A stretch of 7,844 nucleotides of DNA. Source: Actinomycetota bacterium. Lineage in GTDB: Bacteria; Actinomycetota; Thermoleophilia; Gaiellales; Gaiellaceae. Each line of letters begins with the position of its first letter. The stretch's first letter is position 1. Shown in pieces: positions 1 through 3,940 of this stretch. The DNA lies in the NCBI GenBank assembly GCA_013694685.1, contig JACDBY010000006.1:1-7844 (forward strand), in the 5' to 3' direction. The notes beneath the pieces were generated by a model. That model made no database searches and was not told the DNA's origin. It worked only from the letters and a program-made list of their open reading frames with translations. Both the position numbers and the translations under genes were made by a program.

Positions 1-50
1 GCGCGCGAGCTGGATGCGCATCAGTGGTCGGCGCTCTTTCTCCGGAGGTC

Positions 51-82
51 GCGACCCGAGGTCTCGAAGAGACGCGGGTCGC
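51..82 (-). terminator. Hairpin just downstream of tRNA-Ala, possible terminator or 3' processing signal
   Basis: On the minus strand, ten bases after the tRNA 3' end, the arms GCGACCC (82-76) and GGGTCGC (57-51) enclose an inner hairpin GTCTC-TTC-GAGAC (73-61), with small internal loops between the two stems. No T-run follows, so this is not a canonical intrinsic terminator. In high-GC actinobacteria, terminators with weak or absent U-tracts are common. I infer that it ends or protects the tRNA transcript. Confidence 0.5.
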
Positions 83-91
83 TTCGGTGAG

Positions 92-164
92 TGGAGCCGA
101 GGGGGCTCGAACCCCTGGCCTTTTGGCTGCCAGCCAAACGCTCTCCCAACTGAGCTACGGCCCC
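92..164 (-). tRNA. tRNA-Ala (anticodon GGC)
   Basis: The minus strand folds into a complete 73-nt cloverleaf. The acceptor stem pairs GGGGCCG with CGGCTCC, including the G3:U70 wobble that is the main alanine identity element. The D-arm is GCTC/GAGC, and the anticodon stem TTTGG/CCAAA closes the loop CTGGCAG. The T-arm is AGGGG-TTCGAGC-CCCCT and the discriminator base is A. The anticodon GGC is at 131-129 and reads GCC/GCU alanine codons. The terminal CCA is not encoded (A is followed by CTC), so it must be added enzymatically. There is no intron. The gene sits immediately 3' of an endonuclease relic on the same strand, and that relic's reading frame would run straight into it. Confidence 0.98.
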
Positions 165-597
165 AGACGCTGCAGATTGTAGTCGCTCGAAAGCGAACTC
201 ATCGGCCCAGTTGATGGCCTTCCGCTGGTTGTTCCGGGTCGTACGAAGCCTCAGATAGAGGTTCACGCGACCGGCAAGCCGTTCGATCGGCACGTAGAGG
301 CATCGGTCGACCTCGGCGCAGTACGCCGCAATCGCATCGACCCTCGGCTGAGTAGCCGCGCCTCAACTGGCCGCTACGCGTACGTCTGCAGGAGTAGCAG
401 CGGTCGCTACAACGTCTTCCGTGAAGCGTCGCCCACTTGCACTGCGCACGAGCCAAGCGGCCATCGAGGTCGAACACGAGGTCGTACCGATGCCCTTCGG
501 TCAGCGGGCCTGAGCACTCCGATGCCGAGCTTGATCGCCGCGTGGACGATCGCGCCGACTCGGCGATTGCGCGCTTCTGATCGGTCGTCGGTTCCAC
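165..597 (-). pseudogene. Decayed group I intron-type PD-(D/E)XK endonuclease
   Basis: No single frame is open across this stretch, but piecing three frames together gives a continuous protein of ~145 residues in the style of the group I intron-associated PD-(D/E)XK endonucleases (the I-Ssp6803I-like family, Pfam PDDEXK_5). In order the pieces read: METTD-like N-terminus starting at GTG 597 (residues EPTTDQKRAIAES); AIVHAAIKLGIGVLRP (550-506, shifted frame); RYDLVFDLDGR and QCKW (the nuclease core: an Asp followed by a Q-x-K version of E-x-K); DVVA (416-405, shifted); RCYSCRRT; and VDAIAAYCAEVDRC through RNNQRKAINWADEF (341 onward, shifted). Frame changes fall near 558-553, 508-506, 418-417, 404-403 and 343-341. 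Two pairs compensate and the last does not. Three are at CCC, AA and GGG runs. The rest of the window has long intact genes, so real decay is likelier than sequencing error. The final frame continues through the tRNA to a stop at 23-21. The family call rests on remembered motifs. Confidence 0.82.
176..181 (-). promoter_or_regulatory. Probable -10 box for tRNA-Ala
   Basis: On the minus strand TACAAT lies 11 bases before the mature tRNA 5' end, in the context GACTACAATCTGC. This matches the bacterial -10 consensus at five of six positions, and the spacing allows a short 5' leader for RNase P to remove. The same CTACAATC core recurs upstream of rplU. No convincing -35 hexamer is seen 16-18 bases upstream. 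The box lies within the codons for the last conserved residues of the endonuclease relic. Confidence 0.55.
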
Positions 598-616
598 GTT
601 CTCGGACTAGAGAACG
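597..616. repeat. Inverted repeat abutting the endonuclease start
   Basis: Perfect 7-bp arms CGTTCTC (597-603) and GAGAACG (610-616) flank a 6-base centre. A third copy of the GAGAACG half-site lies at 644-650. The repeat touches the GTG start of the relic, where an operator or a 5'-UTR hairpin could act. No function can be assigned. Confidence 0.45.
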
Positions 617-655
617 CATCGGACGGGGTGTGTCGCCTGATTTGAGAACGAGCGG

Positions 656-677
656 GTGTCTGGCTGAAGCCAGACAC
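656..677. repeat. Hairpin A, 9-bp stem with tetraloop
   Basis: Arms GTGTCTGGC (656-664) and GCCAGACAC (669-677) are perfectly complementary around TGAA (TTCA on the minus strand). It lies downstream of rsfS, in the gap before the endonuclease relic. It has the same outline as the hairpin at 723-744, and the two differ only by paired substitutions. It may act in 3' mRNA ends or be a dispersed genomic repeat. No T-run is present. Confidence 0.6.
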
Positions 678-722
678 TGGTGGCTCGGCGTCAGGCGCCT
701 AGGCACGTCAGGCGGAGAGCAC

Positions 723-744
723 GTGTCCGACTGAAGTCGGACAC
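723..744. repeat. Hairpin B, covarying copy of hairpin A
   Basis: Arms GTGTCCGAC (723-731) and GTCGGACAC (736-744) pair perfectly around TGAA. Compared with hairpin A, positions 6 and 8 of the left arm change together with their partners in the right arm, so the stem is preserved. It lies 23 bases beyond the rsfS stop and is the best candidate for the 3' end of the rplU-rsfS operon, perhaps as a U-less terminator. A tandem GTCGGACACGG direct repeat (736-746, 747-757) adjoins it. Confidence 0.55.
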
Positions 745-766
745 GGGTCGGACACGGGTCGGGAGG

Positions 767-1120
767 TCAGGCCGTGGCGGCGGCTTCGAGCTTGGGGACG
801 TCGTCCCAGAGGTCTTCGAGGCGGTAGTACTCGCGCGTCTCGGGCGTGAAGACGTGCAGCACGACGTCGAGGTAGTCGGCGACGATCCAGCTCGCCTCGG
901 GAAGACCGCTCGTCGAGCGAGGGGTCACGTTCTCGTCGCGCTTCACGGCGGCGTACACCTCGTCGTGAATCGCCTTGGTCTGACGGACGTTCTGGCCCGT
1001 CGCGATGACGAAGAAGTCGGTGTAGTCGCAGACCGACCGCATGTCGAGGATCGCCACGTTCGTCGCCAGCCGCTCCTCGCAGGAAGCGGCGATACGGCGT
1101 GCTTGCTCGAGAGACGTCAG
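767..1120 (-). CDS. rsfS: Ribosome silencing factor RsfS
   Basis: RsfS binds L14 on the 50S subunit and blocks joining with 30S, lowering translation when nutrients are short. The protein shows the family hallmarks: CDYTDFFVIATG in the first half, then GLPEASWIVADYLDVVLHVF and REYYRLEDLWDD near the C-terminus. The frame is open upstream, and the residues LTSLEQARRIAASCEERLATN match the usual N-terminal helix of the family, so a start at GTG 1057 (96 aa) would cut off conserved sequence. The only start-like codon upstream is CTG at 1120-1118, which overlaps the nadD stop as CTGA. This gives 117 aa, a normal length, and implies coupling to nadD. I see no Shine-Dalgarno for the CTG. GTG 1057 has GAGGAG only at ~15 bases, which is too far. 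It is the last gene of the operon. Identity is certain, the start less so. Confidence 0.95.
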   Translation of the reverse strand: MTSLEQARRIAASCEERLATNVAILDMRSVCDYTDFFVIATGQNVRQTKAIHDEVYAAVKRDENVTPRSTSGLPEASWIVADYLDVVLHVFTPETREYYRLEDLWDDVPKLEAAATA

Positions 1121-1743
1121 TTCGGTGTCGTCCGTTCGCTCAGGTCGTCGGGAAGCATACCGCCGGCCCCCGTCGGAGGACGGTCCGCGTAGAGACCCAA
1201 CCGCTCGATCTCCGCCCGAACCGCCGGCGGGACGAGGCCGTCGATCGGGCGCCCGGCCGCCACCCGCGTCCTGATCTCGCTCGACGAGACCGGATGCGAC
1301 TCGAGCGTGAAAAACGAGACGCGACCGGGCTGCGCGAGCGCGGCGAGCACCTCGTCCAGACGACCACGCTCCACGCCCGGTCGTGTGGCGACGCCGAGAC
1401 GCGCGCGCTCGAGGATGCGATCTGGCTCCTTCCAGGCGAGGAACGCGGCGAACTCGTCGGCGCCGATCAGAAAGTCGGGGTCGTCGAGGTCGAGTGCCTC
1501 GAGGGAGTCGACCGTGCGCGCGTACGGATCGAGGGCGACCTCGGCCCCCCGTACCTCCGTGAAGGCGAGCCGAGCGAGCTCCAATCGGACTCCGGCCGGG
1601 GTCGAGACCTCCTTGTGACCGGGATCCGCGACGACACGGACGAGGAGACGGTCGAGCGAGAACACCGCGATCCCCTCGCGCGCGAGCGCAACGTGACCGA
1701 CGTGCGGAGGGTCAAACGCCCCGCCGAGGAGACCGACGCTCAC
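1117..1743 (-). CDS. nadD: Nicotinate-nucleotide adenylyltransferase NadD
   Basis: This cytosolic enzyme joins nicotinate mononucleotide with ATP to give nicotinate adenine dinucleotide, the shared penultimate step of NAD synthesis. The 208-residue product has the nucleotidyltransferase signature GGAFDPPHVGH at residues 7-17 (the HxGH motif is H14-H17). It has the core DFLIGADEFAAF around residues 90-101 and the C-terminal ATP-binding ISSTxIR-type motif as VSSSEIR at 152-158. Length is normal. I chose GTG 1743 because the family starts two or three residues before the Gly-rich strand. GTG 1794, four bases after the obgE stop, would add 17 unusual residues but would close the 55-base gap. Neither has a clear ribosome binding site. 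Its stop overlaps the likely rsfS start, the usual nadD-rsfS pairing. proB and proA, which often lie between obg and nadD, are absent. Confidence 0.96.
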   Translation of the reverse strand: MSVGLLGGAFDPPHVGHVALAREGIAVFSLDRLLVRVVADPGHKEVSTPAGVRLELARLAFTEVRGAEVALDPYARTVDSLEALDLDDPDFLIGADEFAAFLAWKEPDRILERARLGVATRPGVERGRLDEVLAALAQPGRVSFFTLESHPVSSSEIRTRVAAGRPIDGLVPPAVRAEIERLGLYADRPPTGAGGMLPDDLSERTTPN

Positions 1744-1798
1744 GACCGCGACGCTTTCGCCCGGCTGAAGCCGCGCCCCGGAAGCCGCGGCCACGAGG

Positions 1799-2992
1799 TC
1801 ACGGCTGCCATTCGAGCTCCTCGTCGCCGATCTCGACGAGCACACCCGGACGGACACCGGCAGCCCGCAACGCCTCCTCGAGCTCCTCGCCATCCGGGAC
1901 AGCGCCCACGACGCGGAAGCCGCGATCGGTGCGCAGGATCCGGAACGCGCGGCGCGAGGGCGCCGTCGGCCGGTACTCGATGAACTCCGGTAGCTCCGGG
2001 TCGATGACCTCCGGCTCGGGTGCAGGCGGGCAGTGGGCAAAGAGGGCGGCCTTCAGCTCCGCGATCCCCCGACCCGTCGCGCACGAGACCCGGTGCACCG
2101 CGACGATGCGGTCATCCACGACCGTGAAGGGCGGCTCGTCAGGCGTCAGGTCTGCCTTGTTGACGACGACGATCTGCGAGCGCTCGTCGAGACCGGCGCC
2201 GTAGAGACCGAGCTCGCGGTCGATCGTCCGGAAGCGCACGTCCGCATCGCCTGCGGACGCGTCGATGACGTGCACGAGGAGCCGCGCTCGCTCGAGGTGT
2301 GCGAGAAACGCGTGACCGAGCCCGACGCCCTCGCTCGCACCCTCGATCAGACCGGGGACGTCGGCGACCGTCAGCTGGGCGCCGTCACCTGCCTCGACCG
2401 TACCGAGAACCGGCTGGAGCGTCGTGAACGGGTAGTCCGCGACCTTCGGTGTCGCGTTCGAGAGTCGGCGCAAGAGCGACGACTTGCCCGCGTTCGGGAG
2501 ACCCGCGAGCGCTGCGTCCGCGACGAGCTTGAGGCGGAGCTCGAGCGCGCGACTCTCGCCCTCGAGCCCCGTCTCCGCGAAGCGCGGTGTCTGGCGCGTC
2601 GGCGTGGCGAAACGCGCGTTGCCGCGTCCACCCAACCCACCGCGGGCGACCACCATTCGCTCGCCCGCGCGCGCGAGGTCGCCGACGAGCTCGCCGTCCT
2701 CCCCCGTCACCTGGGTCCCAACCGGGACGGCGAGCTCGATCGCGCCCCCGTCGGCGCCGTGCTTGCGGGTGCCACCGCCGTTCCCGCCGCGACCGGCGGC
2801 GAGCACCTTCCGGCCACGAAGCGACGAGAGATCGCGCAAGGCGGGGTCGGCGACGAGTGTCACGTCGCCGCCGCGACCACCGTCGCCGCCGTCCGGGCCG
2901 CCCCGCGGAACGTGCTTCTCGCGCCGGAAGCTGAGTCCGCCGTCGCCGCCCCGGCCGGAGCGGGCGACGATGCTGAGGCGATCGTGGAACAC
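1799..2992 (-). CDS. obgE: Obg family GTPase ObgE/CgtA
   Basis: ObgE is an essential GTPase that binds the 50S subunit, acting in large-subunit assembly and linking ribosome state to growth, often through ppGpp. The 397-residue product has all three domains. The glycine-rich Obg fold is at about 1-155 (SGRGGDGG, GGPDGGDGGRGG, AGRGGNGGG). The G domain is at about 156-320, with G1 GLPNAGKSS (164-172), the switch I segment DYPFTT (186-191), G3 DVPGL (211-215), G4 NKAD (278-281) and G5 SCATG (303-307). The C-terminal OCT domain is at about 335-397. The GTG start gives MFHDRLSIVARSGRGGDGG, matching the family N-terminus. No good Shine-Dalgarno is visible, and the start lies in the edge of a 14-bp palindrome (2992-3005). 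The gene begins 21 bases after rpmA, a conserved linkage. Confidence 0.98.
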   Translation of the reverse strand: MFHDRLSIVARSGRGGDGGLSFRREKHVPRGGPDGGDGGRGGDVTLVADPALRDLSSLRGRKVLAAGRGGNGGGTRKHGADGGAIELAVPVGTQVTGEDGELVGDLARAGERMVVARGGLGGRGNARFATPTRQTPRFAETGLEGESRALELRLKLVADAALAGLPNAGKSSLLRRLSNATPKVADYPFTTLQPVLGTVEAGDGAQLTVADVPGLIEGASEGVGLGHAFLAHLERARLLVHVIDASAGDADVRFRTIDRELGLYGAGLDERSQIVVVNKADLTPDEPPFTVVDDRIVAVHRVSCATGRGIAELKAALFAHCPPAPEPEVIDPELPEFIEYRPTAPSRRAFRILRTDRGFRVVGAVPDGEELEEALRAAGVRPGVLVEIGDEELEWQP

Positions 2993-3005
2993 CCGCTCGA
3001 GCGGG
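2992..3005. repeat. 14-bp palindrome at the obgE start
   Basis: CCCGCTCGAGCGGG is a perfect palindrome in the short rpmA-obgE gap. Its minus-strand 3' edge is the first base of the obgE GTG start. In mRNA it could form a hairpin over the initiation region, where a Shine-Dalgarno is also lacking. A role in setting ObgE output relative to L27 is inference. Confidence 0.5.
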
Positions 3006-3013
3006 GCGCTCGC

Positions 3014-3277
3014 CTAGGCTGCGTCGCTCGGCGTGGTGATCGACACCGAGCGCCGCTCGCCGCTGCGATGGAACTCCACGGTTCCTTCGCGCAGCGCGAA
3101 GAGCGTGTCGTCACGACCGATGCCGACGCCGTCGCCGGGCCGGAAGCGGGTGCCGCGCTGACGGACGATGATCATCCCGGCCTTGATTTCCTGGCCCGCA
3201 AAGATCTTGACGCCGAGGCGCTGGCTCTGCGAGTCGCGACCGTTCTTGGAGGATCCGAGTCCCTTCTTGTGTGCCAT
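3014..3277 (-). CDS. rpmA: 50S ribosomal protein L27
   Basis: L27 sits near the peptidyl-transferase centre of the 50S subunit, its N-terminal tail reaching the tRNA acceptor ends. The 87-residue product begins [16 protein letters not shown] and continues with [11 protein letters not shown] and [19 protein letters not shown], the core of the family, at normal length. The N-terminus starts directly at the mature AHKK, so there is no cleavable leader of the Firmicutes kind. The ATG shares its A with the TGA stop of rplU (TGATG), and GGAGG lies ten bases upstream inside rplU, so both a ribosome site and coupling support this start. obgE follows after 21 bases. Confidence 0.99.
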   Translation of the reverse strand: MAHKKGLGSSKNGRDSQSQRLGVKIFAGQEIKAGMIIVRQRGTRFRPGDGVGIGRDDTLFALREGTVEFHRSGERRSVSITTPSDAA

Positions 3278-3810
3278 CAGGCGTCAGCCTCCGAGATCGC
3301 GGACTCGAGCGCCGCCACGGCGCCCTTCCGATTGGCGTGCGACTGCTCGTACTCGAGGGCGGCTGCGAGCGACGCGGCGTCCCAGGTGGCCGCAGCCTCC
3401 TTCACCTCGGCCACTGTCAGCTCGGCGTACCCGGCCGGCACGCCGCTCGGGAGATCCGCGACCGGCGCACTCTGCTTCGGCGCCGCCTGTTTCGGAGCCC
3501 GCTTCGTCGATCCACCGATCGACTCGATCTGGATCTGCGTCAGCGAGGCGCGGAAGCCCGTGTGGCGCTTGTAGCCGGTGCGCTTCTTGTATTTCCCGAT
3601 GCGGATCTTCGGACCCTTCGCCTGCGCGAGCACCTTCGCAGTGACGACGACGTCCGACGGCGAGAGCTTGGCCTCGCCGTCCCCACCGGCGAGCAGGACG
3701 GACGGCGTGAAGGTTGCGCCGTCCTCGAGCGCGAGGCGGTCGACGAGCAGCCGCTCGCCTTCGCTGACGCGGTACTGCTTGCCGCCGAGGGTGATGATCG
3801 CGTAGCTCAT
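3277..3810 (-). CDS. rplU: 50S ribosomal protein L21 with C-terminal extension
   Basis: L21 binds 23S rRNA in the 50S subunit. Residues 1-98 are a standard L21: [20 protein letters not shown] at the N-terminus, [19 protein letters not shown] at 67-85 and ASLTQIQI at 88-95. Most L21 proteins end near 100-105 residues, but this one has 177. Residues 101-127 are a Lys/Ala/Pro linker. Residues 128-173 look like a compact helical domain ([29 protein letters not shown]), similar in style to small SAP/Rho-N-like helical modules seen on some actinobacterial ribosomal proteins. I chose ATG 3810 because homology starts exactly there. An open frame extends upstream but reads into the rne tail and has no L21 character. 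There is no strong Shine-Dalgarno. The gene overlaps rpmA by one base. Confidence 0.98.
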   Translation of the reverse strand: MSYAIITLGGKQYRVSEGERLLVDRLALEDGATFTPSVLLAGGDGEAKLSPSDVVVTAKVLAQAKGPKIRIGKYKKRTGYKRHTGFRASLTQIQIESIGGSTKRAPKQAAPKQSAPVADLPSGVPAGYAELTVAEVKEAAATWDAASLAAALEYEQSHANRKGAVAALESAISEADA

Positions 3811-3940
3811 GATTCGAGAGAACTTCGTGTGCCGATGGCAGACCCGGGGTCTGGTCAGCGGGAGTGCTTTCAACGCGGGCAGAGCCCGCGACCGCAGGAT
3901 TGTAGCGAACCTCCGCAATCCCGGATCGCGTCGAGCGCGT
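3811..3940 (-). promoter_or_regulatory. rplU leader with candidate promoter and two hairpins
   Basis: The 130-base gap between rne and rplU holds, on the minus strand, a TACAAT -10 box at 3904-3899 in the context GCTACAATCCTGC, very like the box before tRNA-Ala. No clear -35 is visible at 17 bases. Downstream come a hairpin with 7-bp arms CGCGGGC/GCCCGCG and a 3-base loop (3890-3874), then a second with arms CAGACC/GGTCTG (3853-3839). No T-run follows either hairpin. I infer a separate promoter for the ribosomal-protein operon and a structured leader. Autogenous control of L21 operons through a leader is known in other bacteria, but I cannot match the known structures here. Confidence 0.5.

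Noticed and set aside
1..50. A gene at the left edge
   Set aside because: No frame here has a ribosome site or recognisable sequence. It is only the end of the frame that reads through the tRNA.
92..164. Group I intron in the tRNA
   Set aside because: The tRNA folds completely without interruption, and no intron core lies in it.
341..558. Programmed frameshifting in the endonuclease
   Set aside because: Five shifts of both signs would be needed, with no typical slippery heptamers or downstream stimulators. Decay is simpler.
694..704. GGCGCCTAGGC as an attachment site or operator
   Set aside because: It is a short palindromic string in GC-rich spacer, and no duplicated core or integrase is seen.
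2033..3574. Long open frame on the plus strand opposite obgE, rpmA and rplU
   Set aside because: It is antisense to three certain genes, has Arg/Asp-rich composition with no family motif, and arises from the GC-rich third positions of the real genes. The same holds for plus-strand frames at 1099-1983, 3271-4707, 4574-5509 and 5672-6832.
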